Of a DNA stretch of 64,000 bases, positions 52,565-61,503 are shown one piece after another. Origin of the DNA: CAZAQV01 sp964487255 (GTDB lineage Bacteria; Myxococcota_A; Polyangia; Polyangiales; CAZAQV01); assembly GCA_964487255.1 (NCBI GenBank), contig CAZAQV010000017.1, forward strand, positions 1 to 64,000, written 5' to 3'. The translations under genes were made by a program, and so were the position numbers. The notes beneath the pieces are model-generated. The model was not told the origin of the DNA. It saw only the letters and a list, made by a program, of their open reading frames with translations, and did not search any database. Each line of letters opens with the position of its first letter. Position 1 is the stretch's first letter.

Positions 52565-53557
52565 TCATGCGATCTTTGTAGCGCGGGCCGCGGGCACCGG
52601 CCAGTCGCGCGTGATGCAATGAAGCGCGCCGCCACCTTCTAGAATCTCCCGCGCCGGTGATGTAACAACAGGGCGATCTGTGAACAGCGAAGAGAGTACG
52701 CGCTCTGCTAACGCATCGCTTGGAATGCCATACGCAGGCATGATGACAGCGTGGTTGGCGATGTAGAAGTTCAGATGCGATGTCGCTAGCAGTTCGCCCT
52801 CTGCGCCTTCGATGGCCTCGGGAGCGGGCAAGGTGTGCACGGCCTCAAGCAGCCCTTGACCCCGAAGTTGTTCAAGCCCCGATAGAATGGACTTGAGCGC
52901 CTCGTGGTTCGGTTTTGCAGCGTTTGGTTCGGCGCACACCACGACGCCTGGTGCGACGAATCGCGCCAGCGTGTCGATGTGCCCGTCGGTATGGTCGTTC
53001 TCAAGCGCACCGTCGAGCCACAGAATTTGCTGTGTTCCGTAAGCCTCTTTGAGAAGGGCGCTTGCATCACTTTCTGTAACACCCGGGTTTCTGTTGTCGT
53101 TGAGCAGCGATGAACGCGTGACCAAACAGCGTCCTGCGCCGTCGAATTCGAGTCCGCCGCCTTCGAGCGTGAGCGGGAGTTCTCTTGAGTCCCCACCTTC
53201 GTGTTCGGCGATGGCGCCTACCAGGCGATCGTCACCGTCGAACAGGTATTTCTCGCCCCAGCCGTTGAATCGATGTTTGACGAGCGTCCCGTCCGAGAGT
53301 CGTATTGGCACCGAGTCCCGCGTCCAGATATCACCGTAGTGGAGATCGACCCGCACGACTTTGGCTTCGACATCAGTGGGAAGTTCTTCGTCTGGATCGA
53401 CGAGTAGACGAAGCTCCTCGCCCTGCGAAATCTGACGGATCAGCTGCGCGACCTCGTTGCGGACCGCTTCTAGACCGTGTGGCCACTCGGCTTCGAGCTT
53501 GGGCCAGGCCATCCAGCAGCAAGCGTGCGGCGCCCATTCTGGCTGACAGTGAATCAA
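52565..53557 (-). CDS. aguA: Agmatine deiminase
   Basis: 330 residues if a TTG at 53557 is used; this gives the family's usual beginning (IHCQPEWAPHACCWMAWP), as the longer frame upstream is unrelated. Catalytic parts of the guanidine-modifying fold: YGDIWTRDSVP, LEGGGLEFD, NDHTDGHIDTLARF and the catalytic Cys in GGALHCITRDWP. It converts agmatine to N-carbamoylputrescine, the AguB substrate. The upstream broken ORF ends 10 bp before. Confidence 0.93.
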   Translation of the reverse strand: MIHCQPEWAPHACCWMAWPKLEAEWPHGLEAVRNEVAQLIRQISQGEELRLLVDPDEELPTDVEAKVVRVDLHYGDIWTRDSVPIRLSDGTLVKHRFNGWGEKYLFDGDDRLVGAIAEHEGGDSRELPLTLEGGGLEFDGAGRCLVTRSSLLNDNRNPGVTESDASALLKEAYGTQQILWLDGALENDHTDGHIDTLARFVAPGVVVCAEPNAAKPNHEALKSILSGLEQLRGQGLLEAVHTLPAPEAIEGAEGELLATSHLNFYIANHAVIMPAYGIPSDALAERVLSSLFTDRPVVTSPAREILEGGGALHCITRDWPVPAARATKIA

Positions 53558-53567
53558 AGCGCTCGAA

Positions 53568-53967
53568 CTAGAGGTCGAAGGTGTTGACGCCATCAAACGT
53601 AAAGCGGTATGGCTTGCCTGGAGACGCCAAGTCAAGGCCCTTGTCGAGCTCCCACTGGTGGGTCGCGTCGAGGGGCTTGCCAGCAAGCTCTGGATTGAAC
53701 TCGGAAGCTTCGACGAAGCCGGCGCGAATCGACGGATCCGACATCGTCAAGCCGCGAACGCTTTCCCCTGAGAGGCCAGCGCGAGGCGGTCACGTCGCTT
53801 AGGGTAGTGGTGGCGACACGGGCCTTGGGTTCAAACGCGAGCTGCGTTTGGTTAAGGATCTCGGCAGCTTTTCGACCGACGCGGGCCAAGAAGCTAGCAG
53901 CCTCGCTGCGACCCCCGACTTGTGGCACCGCCGAGTTGGCCGGACCTGATGACGCCGTGCCAGACAC
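53568..53967 (-). pseudogene. Small hypothetical gene with one frameshift, upstream of aguA
   Basis: A GTG at 53967 opens a frame that reads sensibly to about residue 66 (AASFLARVGRKAAEILNQTQLAFEPKARV, ASRWPL). Shifting one base near 53773 continues with GESVRGLTMSDPSIRAGFVEASEF to the stop at 53568 (FDGVNTFDL). The joined product would be about 133 residues, cytoplasmic, family unknown. It has a distinct pattern from aguA and lies 10 bp before it, so it may have been part of the operon. Confidence 0.55.
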
Positions 53968-54020
53968 GCTGCCAGCGGGTTAGCCGATCGGACTTCGCAG
54001 ACCACGCCCACCAAAGCCCC

Positions 54021-55145
54021 TCACCGCTCGATCTCAGGCAAGTGAGCACGAGACTGATAGTCGTCGTCGAGTCGCTGCAGGTACTGCCGAGCATGCGCAA
54101 GGCGCTCCCCGAGGCCTTGCCAGGAGCGCTCGGGCAAGAAAGGATAGAGCGGATCGCGCTTCATGCGTGATTGCAGTCGTTCGAGGTCGAGTTTGTCGAG
54201 TCGCTCTCGCGTGTTGGGAGCGTAGCGCTGGAGCGCGTGAAGCCTCGAGTCCATGAGCGGAATGCGTGCCCGTCCTGGTGAGAACCCAGCGCCATTGTCG
54301 AAGAAGAGAAGCGGCCCACCTTCGCCGTGGGTGCGCACATTCTCGTTGTCACCGCCCCAGCGATCGACGTTGGTACATAGGTAGTCGAAGATGATCATGT
54401 CGGAGAGTTCGGTCGGCCGATTCGCAATGTCTGGGCTCTTGGCCAGTGGCCAGTGCTGCTCCGAGGCATCCCCCGATTTGCGATCTTTGCGCCAATCGAT
54501 GGGCGCTTGGTAAGGCGAGATGTGTAGCGGTCCATCCACGCGAACCCAGCGCTCCCAATTGCGTCCGGTGACGAGACGCGTGGGTTTCTTGGGCAGCCAC
54601 CAGATCAGTGCACCGCGCACCGTTCCGTCGTCCTGAATGATGATTTCGTCAAGCCGTGGGTCCCCCTTCGCGTAGGGTGCGAGGCGCGACCACTCGACGC
54701 GTCGTCCGACGACGGGTGGCACTCGCCCGAAGCCCAGTTCGCGGTCTAGGTAGTATGCCATCAGCTCCGCGTACCAGTGCGCGCCCGAAAAGGTCTGCTC
54801 AGGCTTGTAATAACCTTGCGTGCCATCGGCTAGGGTGAGCTTAAAGGCGAGCGACCGCCCGCCACGACCCTTCTCAATTTCTTTGATCTCCTGCTCGCGC
54901 AGCGAAGCGCGTGCAGTGTCGTCAGGTTCACCGAGAAACACCGAGTTGAGGTTTGCTGACGGTTCTTTCGTTGCATGGGGTGAGCCTGTGGTCTTGTTTG
55001 CGACGGGTTCGTGTGTCGGAGAGATCGGAGCGTCTGTAGCCTTCGATCGTGACGTCGTTGTCGATGCTGCGGCCGCCGCGGTCGTAAGGTCTCTTCTTTC
55101 GTCACATGCGCACAGCAACAAGCAGAGAAGAGCAATTCGCACCAT
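54021..55145 (-). CDS. FAM20-like kinase domain lipoprotein
   Basis: 374 residues. The N-terminus is a lipobox signal (LLCLLLCACDE), then a Thr/Ser/Ala-rich linker to about residue 70. The rest matches the secretory-pathway kinase group FAM20/four-jointed: a Lys in QGYYKPEQ, the segment AELMAYYLDRELGFGRVPPVVGR (FAM20 has E-IAAFHLDR-L-F-RVPP-VGR), FDYLCTNVDRWGGDN (counterpart of the NMDRHH catalytic segment) and FFDNGAGFSPG (metal-binding DNG). In animals such kinases phosphorylate secreted proteins or glycans. Here the protein would act on the periplasmic or outer surface. The substrate and ATP supply are unknown. Confidence 0.8.
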   Translation of the reverse strand: MVRIALLCLLLCACDERRDLTTAAAAASTTTSRSKATDAPISPTHEPVANKTTGSPHATKEPSANLNSVFLGEPDDTARASLREQEIKEIEKGRGGRSLAFKLTLADGTQGYYKPEQTFSGAHWYAELMAYYLDRELGFGRVPPVVGRRVEWSRLAPYAKGDPRLDEIIIQDDGTVRGALIWWLPKKPTRLVTGRNWERWVRVDGPLHISPYQAPIDWRKDRKSGDASEQHWPLAKSPDIANRPTELSDMIIFDYLCTNVDRWGGDNENVRTHGEGGPLLFFDNGAGFSPGRARIPLMDSRLHALQRYAPNTRERLDKLDLERLQSRMKRDPLYPFLPERSWQGLGERLAHARQYLQRLDDDYQSRAHLPEIER

Positions 55146-55150
55146 GCTTC

Positions 55151-55465
55151 ATGGCTACCGTTTTCGGGGAGATCGAACAAGAAAGTGACCTCCTGGCTGG
55201 CGCGGGTACCTTAGCGCTCCGCGATGCGTATGGTATCTTCGCGCAGCGTGCGCGGAAGGCCGTAGAGCTAGCCATCCTGCCCGGTCCGGAACAGCGCGCC
55301 CATCTGACCCTGCGTTCAGACCGACGATTCGAATCCGGGAAATTCATTCTAAAGCCACTTGGCCGAGGGCTCTCGTACCCGGCCGTCAAAAAAGCGCGCC
55401 ATAAATTGCACGCGTGCAGGCAGAGCGCCGCCGATATGGCGGTGCCAGTGAACAAGACTCTGTAA
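55151..55465 (+). CDS. Doubtful small ORF
   Basis: 104 codons starting 6 bp from the divergent kinase start. There is no signal, no recognised domain and no clear ribosome binding site. The N-terminal part (VFGEIEQESDLLAGAGTLALRDAYGIF) is helix-like but the rest is basic and featureless. The interval 55146-55544 is otherwise empty; a palindromic TTCGAA there does not form a tRNA. Confidence 0.25.
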   Translation: MATVFGEIEQESDLLAGAGTLALRDAYGIFAQRARKAVELAILPGPEQRAHLTLRSDRRFESGKFILKPLGRGLSYPAVKKARHKLHACRQSAADMAVPVNKTL

Positions 55466-55544
55466 TCATAAGACAATTTGGTCACCTTTCGAGGCGTGTC
55501 AGCTTGGTTAGGTGGATGAGGGGCCCAGGTGCTAGATAGGGCCC

Positions 55545-56804
55545 GTGCATGACATTGGTGCGGTCTTGGCGAGGCTTGAGCGGCTCAAACTCGACAACGG
55601 GTTGGAGGTCTTGCTTTTGCCGCAGAACCATGCGCCTGTTGTGAGCTTTCAAACCTGGCTGCGAACCGGGTCGGCGCATGAAGAGCCAGGAAAGACGGGC
55701 TTGGCGCACTTCTTCGAGCACCTTTCGTACAAAGGCACGGAGCGCATCGCGCTCGGTCAGTACGACAGGCTGATCGAAGAGCAGGGTGGTGATGCGGGCG
55801 CGTCCACTTGGTTTGATTGGACCGAGTATCACGTCGACATTCCCTCAAGCGCCCTCGACCTCGCCATCGACCTCGAAGCCGACCGCATGCAGAACCTCTC
55901 GATCAATGACCGCATCGTGGCCGACGAGAAGCTCGTCGTGCTAAGCGAACGACGCGATGTCATTGAAGACGACCCCATCGGTAAGGCGAATGAGCTCTTG
56001 TGGAACCTTGCGCTGTCTGGCCACCCCTACGCCCATCCGACGATCGGCTGGCAGGAGGACATTGAGTCGTACACAGCCGAGGACTGTCGGGCGTTTTACC
56101 GACGACACTACGTACCCAATAATGCTGTTGTATTGGTCGTTGGCGATTTTGATCCAGACCACGTATTCGAACGTTTGCGAGCGAGCTATGGAAGCATCGC
56201 TACGGGGCTCGGCCCCGAAGCTGTCGCTGAGTGGGTCACGCCTCCGTCGGGGGGCGAACATTCCATCGCACTTTCTGTTGTCACACCCAAGACGCTGATC
56301 GCGTTCGGGGCTCCGGCGTACCACGACAAAGATCACGTCGCGCTTTCACTCGCGGCGACCATCCTCGGTTCGGGTGCCGCTTCGCGGCTTACGCGCAGCC
56401 TCGCGTTTGAGAAGGAGCTGCTTTACGATTTTTCGTTGGACACTTATCCACTACAGCTTCCCTCACTGATCGAGGCGACTCTCGAAGGGCACGACAGCGT
56501 GCCGATCGAGCGCGCCGAAGAGGAGTTTTGGTCGCAACTTGAGAGCTTCGTCCACGAAGGTCCGAGTGACGACGAACTCGTGCGCGCAAAGAATCGCCTG
56601 CTCTTGTCGCGATGGTCTGCGATAGAAACCAATGCCGGCCTTGCCGAAGAAATCGGCTTTAGCGCTGTTCTCGGCGGGAAACCGGACTTCTTCTTGCAAC
56701 GCACGCAGTGGTTCGAAGACTGCACAGCAATCGATGTGCAGGCTGCCTGTCGACGCTATCTCACGCGCGAAGCAGCGACGGTTGTTCGGGTAGAGGTCTC
56801 GTGA
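55545..56804 (+). CDS. M16 zinc metallopeptidase, active subunit
   Basis: 419 residues from a GTG. The inverted zinc motif HxxEH is present as LAHFFEHLSYKG (about 55-59), with the second Glu downstream (LVVLSERRDVIEDDP). It has the duplicated M16 fold of pitrilysin/processing peptidases, short single-unit type. It overlaps the second M16 gene by 4 bp (GTGA). The product lacks an evident signal peptide; location uncertain. Confidence 0.92.
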   Translation: MHDIGAVLARLERLKLDNGLEVLLLPQNHAPVVSFQTWLRTGSAHEEPGKTGLAHFFEHLSYKGTERIALGQYDRLIEEQGGDAGASTWFDWTEYHVDIPSSALDLAIDLEADRMQNLSINDRIVADEKLVVLSERRDVIEDDPIGKANELLWNLALSGHPYAHPTIGWQEDIESYTAEDCRAFYRRHYVPNNAVVLVVGDFDPDHVFERLRASYGSIATGLGPEAVAEWVTPPSGGEHSIALSVVTPKTLIAFGAPAYHDKDHVALSLAATILGSGAASRLTRSLAFEKELLYDFSLDTYPLQLPSLIEATLEGHDSVPIERAEEEFWSQLESFVHEGPSDDELVRAKNRLLLSRWSAIETNAGLAEEIGFSAVLGGKPDFFLQRTQWFEDCTAIDVQAACRRYLTREAATVVRVEVS

Positions 56805-58087
56805 ACTCGTCCAGCCCTGACGTTCTGTACGAACCCGACCACCGCGTCCCGCTGGTTGACCTGCAGCTCTATGTAAAGACGGGCGCAGCGCTCGATCCTG
56901 AGCACCTGCCCGGGTTGGGGCGTTTGAGTTCATATTTAGTGCGCTCGGGTACGGAATCGCTCAGTCGAGTTGAGGTCCCTGCGATGTGGGATTCGCTCGG
57001 TGCTCGATTGTCGACGGCGACGTCACTCAGTTACAGGTACTTTCACCTGACCAGCCTGCGAGACCACTTTGGGTCGGGTGTGCGCCTGCTCTCCTCGCTG
57101 CTCAGCGCGCCGGCACTTCGCAAGGAAGACCTGGCATTTTACCAGCGCGACTTGCAGCAGGCGCGGCTGGCCAGTCGCGAAGATCCCCAAGCCCTCGCTG
57201 CACGGGCTCTTTCGATCGGCGTGTTTGGGACGCATACCTATGCACGGGGTACCCAGGGGAGCGAGTTGGGGCTGGCGCGGGTCACCGTCGATGACATCCG
57301 TGACCACCTGCGCCAACACTTGGTCCGAAGCAACCTGGTGATCGGGTGCTCTGGCGATGTCGGTCAGGATGAAGCAGAAGCTTTGGTGCAGGAGCAGTTC
57401 TCCTGGGTTCCGGATGGCAGTGTCCGTGATGACACCCCATCCGTTGAGGCCCCAAAGCGTACAGCCGTTGTCATCGAGATGCCTGAGCAAGCGCAAGCTC
57501 AGCTGTATGTCGGAACGACGGGCGCCATCGCGGGAGAGCTCGACTTCGACCCCTGGCAAGTCTCAACGATCGCTTTTGGTGGGGTCTTTTCTTCGCGATT
57601 GACACAACAGATACGTGAGCGACACGGATATAGTTACGAAGCCAATGCGCGGCTTTACATGGCCAGACAGCGCAACTTGTGGCGTACCTTTAGCTTTCCG
57701 TCCAAGGACAACTTGGGCGATTGCATACGTGTTCAGTTGGAAATGATAGCCGCATTGCGAGAGTTTGGACTCGGCGCTGAGGAGCTTCGGGACACCAAGC
57801 GTTACATGGAGAACAGTCAGCACTTCGAGCGCGAGACAGCTTGCAAGCGCCTCGACCCACGCCTCGACGAAGCGCTCTATGGTCTACCAAGAGGGTGGTA
57901 TGACGCGGAGCAGTCGAGAATTCAGGCTATCAGCAACGACCAGATCAAGGTGGTTCTACAAAGACGGCTACCTGACTCACAGTTGTGTGTCGGCGTAGCC
58001 GGCCCTCCAGGTATCGCCAAGATCGTCGAGGATGCATTTGCTCCCGCGCACATGATGGTGCTGACGCCCGAAGCCGTTGCTTCGTAG
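56801..58087 (+). CDS. M16 peptidase-like inactive partner
   Basis: 428 residues from a GTG (GTGA overlap). The M16 fold is present, but the position of HxxEH reads GLGRLSSYLVRSGT, so there is no zinc site. The R/Y pair that binds substrate ends (RERHGYSYEANARLY) is retained. This matches two-subunit M16 enzymes in which one chain is catalytic and the other binds substrate. The C45-type hydrolase gene follows after 20 bp. Confidence 0.9.
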   Translation: MNSSSPDVLYEPDHRVPLVDLQLYVKTGAALDPEHLPGLGRLSSYLVRSGTESLSRVEVPAMWDSLGARLSTATSLSYRYFHLTSLRDHFGSGVRLLSSLLSAPALRKEDLAFYQRDLQQARLASREDPQALAARALSIGVFGTHTYARGTQGSELGLARVTVDDIRDHLRQHLVRSNLVIGCSGDVGQDEAEALVQEQFSWVPDGSVRDDTPSVEAPKRTAVVIEMPEQAQAQLYVGTTGAIAGELDFDPWQVSTIAFGGVFSSRLTQQIRERHGYSYEANARLYMARQRNLWRTFSFPSKDNLGDCIRVQLEMIAALREFGLGAEELRDTKRYMENSQHFERETACKRLDPRLDEALYGLPRGWYDAEQSRIQAISNDQIKVVLQRRLPDSQLCVGVAGPPGIAKIVEDAFAPAHMMVLTPEAVAS

Positions 58088-58107
58088 TTGTGTTAAGGTG
58101 TCTGGGC

Positions 58108-59202
58108 ATGTTGAAGCTTGAGGTGATCGAAGTATCAGGCGAACCCATCGACCTGGGTCGGCAGCAGGGAGAGGCGGTGCGTTCGCGCATCCAAGATTTC
58201 GTCGAGATGCGTTTCGACGCAGTTGACCAGTACCTAGCGGAGCGTGGTTCACCTGCGCGCCGCGACGAAGTTATTGCGGTCGCCCAAAAATGCTTTGAGG
58301 TCTATCGCCATTGGGATCCAGTGGGGCTTGAGGAGCAGCAAGGCATCGCGGAAGGTGCGGACGTTGACGCTCTGCGCCTGTATGCGGCTACGAACATGAC
58401 CGACATGCGCGACATCGTTTTGCTTCATGCGTCGAGCGGGCCTCCACTCGCAAAGCTCGATGATGAAGGGTGCTCGTCGGTGCTGGTACCGCGAAGCTGG
58501 ACGCAAAGCGGAAAAGCGCTCGTGGGACAAACTTGGGATCTGAACCCCCAAGACCTCGACTTCGTCATTGCCGTGCATCGCCGACCGAACGATCAGCCGC
58601 AAACGTGGGCCATTACCTGTACGGGCTGCTTGACCATCACCGGTCTCAACGAAGCGGGCGTCGCGGTTGGAACGACGAATATCAAAACCTACGGGGCGGA
58701 ACCTGGTGTGGGCTATCTTGGAATCTTACACCGCGCGATTCGCTCCCAAAGCGCGTCCGAAGCCTCCGAGCTCGTACGCACGGCGCCCCACGCCGGTGCG
58801 CACAGTTATTGGATTGCGGATGCTGACGAGCAGGCAGAGTGGGAGGCGTCGCCGAACGGGCAGTACATGCGTCGCGCGACCGAGAAGCCTGTCGCTCGAA
58901 CAAACCACTGCCTGAGTGCGCCGCATATTCAGATCGAGGGCGAGACGCCGAGCAGTAGCAGCACCAGGCGACTAACGCGCATCGGCGAACTTCTGGATAA
59001 AGGTAACGTTACGGTCGAGTCGTTACAGTCACTCTTCTCGGACCGTCACGATGGCCTAGATAGCATCAACCGCTATCCCGAGGACGAGCAGGGGACAGCG
59101 ACCAATGCCGTACTGATCGCCGATCCCTCGACGCGAACCTTGTGGGCCTGTCGAGGACCTGCCGATCGAGGCGAATGGGTTACCTTCTCTTTCGCTCGAT
59201 GA
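58108..59202 (+). CDS. C45-type Ntn hydrolase (acyl-CoA:6-APA acyltransferase-like)
   Basis: 364 residues from the ATG at 58108. Features of the C45/AAT family: N-terminal GEPIDLGRQQGEAVR, then DDEGCSSVLV with the Cys that becomes the N-terminal nucleophile after self-cleavage, GQTWDLNP, GLNEAGVAVGTTN and a C-terminal NRYPEDEQGTATNAVL. Relatives hydrolyse or make amide bonds of N-acyl compounds and peptides. There is no signal peptide. Its place behind an M16 pair suggests a joint peptide-processing role. It overlaps the convergent gene by 23 bp. Confidence 0.88.
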   Translation: MLKLEVIEVSGEPIDLGRQQGEAVRSRIQDFVEMRFDAVDQYLAERGSPARRDEVIAVAQKCFEVYRHWDPVGLEEQQGIAEGADVDALRLYAATNMTDMRDIVLLHASSGPPLAKLDDEGCSSVLVPRSWTQSGKALVGQTWDLNPQDLDFVIAVHRRPNDQPQTWAITCTGCLTITGLNEAGVAVGTTNIKTYGAEPGVGYLGILHRAIRSQSASEASELVRTAPHAGAHSYWIADADEQAEWEASPNGQYMRRATEKPVARTNHCLSAPHIQIEGETPSSSSTRRLTRIGELLDKGNVTVESLQSLFSDRHDGLDSINRYPEDEQGTATNAVLIADPSTRTLWACRGPADRGEWVTFSFAR

Positions 59203-60169
59203 GCTGATTGAGCCCGTACTGGTTGGTGGCCAGTCCGACCCACCAGATGCCGAGTGAGTTACAGAAAATTCCCAAAATGCCGAAGGTCATGGCCACCGCA
59301 AAATATCCGTGGGAGTCGATTGGCAGCTTGTCGAGAATCTTGCCATTGCGTGCGTCCGCGTAAACGCCCCAAAGCCCAAGTGTCAGCACGGAGAGTACGA
59401 CGTCCATCCACGGAACGAGATGGGCCTCCTGCGACATGCGCCTCAGCGCACCCGTGAAGCGTAGCCTCAGATAGAGAGCGTAGATGCCCACGGTGAGCAG
59501 TGAAAAGAGCATGATCAGATAGGGCGAGCGCATTTTGAAGTCGGCTTCCGTGGGCGCTTCGAGGGGACGGCTTACGAGCTTAGGGTGAAGCACGAAAAGC
59601 AGCCATAAGACGAGCGCTGCGATCGCGGATACGACTGTTGCGGCAACGACGGCGAACTCACCAAGACGGTCGCGATCAGAGCGAATGCGTACGACGGTCA
59701 TGTCCGACACATCGAGGCCCATCAACTTCCGTGCAAACTCGTGCGCAAGCTGTGGTGGAAGGTCGGCGAACCCTAGCCCCTGCTCGTCGAGATGTTTGAC
59801 CTCGCCAACAAATGTCGCATTCGGCAGGATGGGGTTGTTGCCCTCAAGGACAAACGCACTGCGAAAGATTTCGATGTTTTGGCAGTTGTCGTCGCAGAAC
59901 AAGGCGACCTTTCGGTCTTCTGCGACACCCGCGAGATACGAGTCGAGCATTCCCCCGAGACGCCCCTCAAGTTGTGCCACAGCAGCGGCATCGATGCTGG
60001 CCTGAAACTCGACTCGGGTACCCTGTGCAACGTCAGAGAGTTGCTCGACTTTGAGTTGTTCAGCGGATGAGCCGACCACCGACCAGCTGAACGCGACGCA
60101 ACAAGTCATGCCAAGCGAGGCGAAGATGGCAAAAGTCAGCAAGATGCGATGCTGAAATTGGGCACTCAT
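59180..60169 (-). CDS. DUF4234-containing membrane protein
   Basis: 329 residues from the ATG at 60169. One N-terminal helix (8-30), an extracytoplasmic region with FCDDNC, a helix (about 165-190), then a C-terminal DUF4234-like block (MRSPYLIMLFSLLTVGIYALYLRLR, ...SVLTLGLWGVYADARNGKI) with two more pairs of helices. Overlaps the upstream Pro-rich gene by 4 bp (ATGA). Function unknown. Confidence 0.75.
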   Translation of the reverse strand: MSAQFQHRILLTFAIFASLGMTCCVAFSWSVVGSSAEQLKVEQLSDVAQGTRVEFQASIDAAAVAQLEGRLGGMLDSYLAGVAEDRKVALFCDDNCQNIEIFRSAFVLEGNNPILPNATFVGEVKHLDEQGLGFADLPPQLAHEFARKLMGLDVSDMTVVRIRSDRDRLGEFAVVAATVVSAIAALVLWLLFVLHPKLVSRPLEAPTEADFKMRSPYLIMLFSLLTVGIYALYLRLRFTGALRRMSQEAHLVPWMDVVLSVLTLGLWGVYADARNGKILDKLPIDSHGYFAVAMTFGILGIFCNSLGIWWVGLATNQYGLNQLIERKRR

Positions 60170-60435
60170 GGTTGCCCCGCCGGTGCTTGCGGTTGCGGAC
60201 CACCGGGTGCGGGGCCTGCGCCTGCCATTGCAAGCATAAAGCCGAACAGAAGCCCACCGACCAACAGCGAGGTCCCGATGCCCACGAGGAGAACCTTCAA
60301 GGCTATACCCCATGCCGATTCGCCTGTGGGTTCGCCTGCATGGACGGGCGGCGGTGGCGGCGGCGCGGAGACGACCGGCGGCGGTGGCGGCGCGGAGACG
60401 ATCGGAGGGGGGGGGGGTGGCTGCGACGGATTCAC
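60166..60435 (-). CDS. Proline-rich single-pass membrane protein
   Basis: 89 residues from a GTG. The first 35 residues are Pro tracts (PPPPPPIVSAPPPPPVVSAP), then one membrane helix (about 47-70) and a Gly/Pro tail. It overlaps the DUF4234 gene by 4 bp. It may be an accessory of that protein. The poly-Pro coding stretch (GGCGGTGGC repeats on the plus strand) is a likely site of slippage. Confidence 0.7.
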   Translation of the reverse strand: MNPSQPPPPPPIVSAPPPPPVVSAPPPPPPVHAGEPTGESAWGIALKVLLVGIGTSLLVGGLLFGFMLAMAGAGPAPGGPQPQAPAGQP

Positions 60436-60531
60436 GCGGAGCGACTGTACTTCAACTCCCTCGCGTGGGTCTAGATCGCGGTTATTCGAGTTCGTTTTGG
60501 ATATCGAAGGCGGGGGCCATCGGTGAGGTCG

Positions 60532-61482
60532 TCAACGGTCGACGGGAGTCTCGCGAAAGTCGCGAATCGCTCTGTACTCGTCGAACTGGTGCGAAAATCC
60601 AGTCGCTTCTCGAAACGGTTGGCTGTCCATGATGATCGGGTACTTGAGATGGGCGATCGCACCATGAGGGAGTCGCGGTAGTCCAAAGCGACCGAGCGCT
60701 CCGTGAAAGAGCGGCTCGGGCAAGGGGATGGGAGTTCGTCCCGCTTCACGGATGAGGATGGACAAAGGCAAGGGCGCGGGACCTGACACGTTGTAGACGC
60801 CGCGCAGCCTGGTGTCGAGCGCAGCATGGATAGCCTCCGTGAAATCCTCTTCGTGCATGAACTGAAACAATGGATCGAAACCAAGAATGGTCGGAACACG
60901 AGGCCCACGTAGGTATCCCGCAAGCGTACCGTGGTGGTGTTGACCAAGGTTGTAGCAAAAGCGCAGCACACAGGTGTCGACCGAAGGCATTCTCCACAAT
61001 GCGGAGGCTGCAAAGAGGTCGGCGGCCACAAGGTCCGCAAGCTCGGGGAACGTTTCCAGTCCCATGGGCGGCTCGTCTTCCGTGTGATAGAGCGGCGAGT
61101 CCGCCGCAGCGCCGTAGAAGGTGTGTCGGCCGATAAAAATCAGTTGCTCAAGGCCGTAACGTTGCACGTACTCGAACACGGCGCGAGTGCCATCGAGGTT
61201 GATCCGGTGCCGTTCGTCGCGACTGATGTCGCTACCCCGCGATTTAAAATGCGCCACCGTCGCCATATGGATAACCGTGTCGGGCCGCTCGGTGCGAAAG
61301 ACGTCTTCCGCGCTTCGTTTGCGGATATCGGCTTGCGTGACGTGAACCTCTTTGGGCGCGTTCGGCCAGGTGCGTCGGTCGATTCCAATGACTTGGTGTC
61401 CTTCGGCGAGCAGGCGCTCAGCGAGGAGTATTCCGAGCTTTCCCGCGATACCCGTAATCAATACTTTCCGTGCTTGGCTCAT
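60532..61482 (-). CDS. NAD-dependent epimerase/dehydratase family protein
   Basis: 316 residues. Rossmann start LITGIAGKLGILLAERLL (glycine pattern GxxGxxG), acidic Asp in VIGIDRR, IHMATVAHF; the usual catalytic YxxxK is replaced around IFIGRHTFYG...DLVAADLF, so classical catalysis is unsure. It is an atypical extended SDR. It lies 21 bp upstream of nothing else in its frame, with a lysophospholipid acyltransferase behind it; perhaps lipid or sugar modification. Confidence 0.82.
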   Translation of the reverse strand: MSQARKVLITGIAGKLGILLAERLLAEGHQVIGIDRRTWPNAPKEVHVTQADIRKRSAEDVFRTERPDTVIHMATVAHFKSRGSDISRDERHRINLDGTRAVFEYVQRYGLEQLIFIGRHTFYGAAADSPLYHTEDEPPMGLETFPELADLVAADLFAASALWRMPSVDTCVLRFCYNLGQHHHGTLAGYLRGPRVPTILGFDPLFQFMHEEDFTEAIHAALDTRLRGVYNVSGPAPLPLSILIREAGRTPIPLPEPLFHGALGRFGLPRLPHGAIAHLKYPIIMDSQPFREATGFSHQFDEYRAIRDFRETPVDR

Positions 61483-61503
61483 AGGTTTTCCTCGGGACAG
61501 GCG

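Noticed and set aside
55315..55345. tRNA-like TTCGAATC motif in the intergenic region
   Set aside because: No acceptor or anticodon stem can be drawn around it.
55102..55485. Minus-strand ORF of 127 codons upstream of the kinase
   Set aside because: It starts with a lipobox-like stretch but then has low-complexity Arg/Ser composition and overlaps the kinase start in another frame; considered chance.
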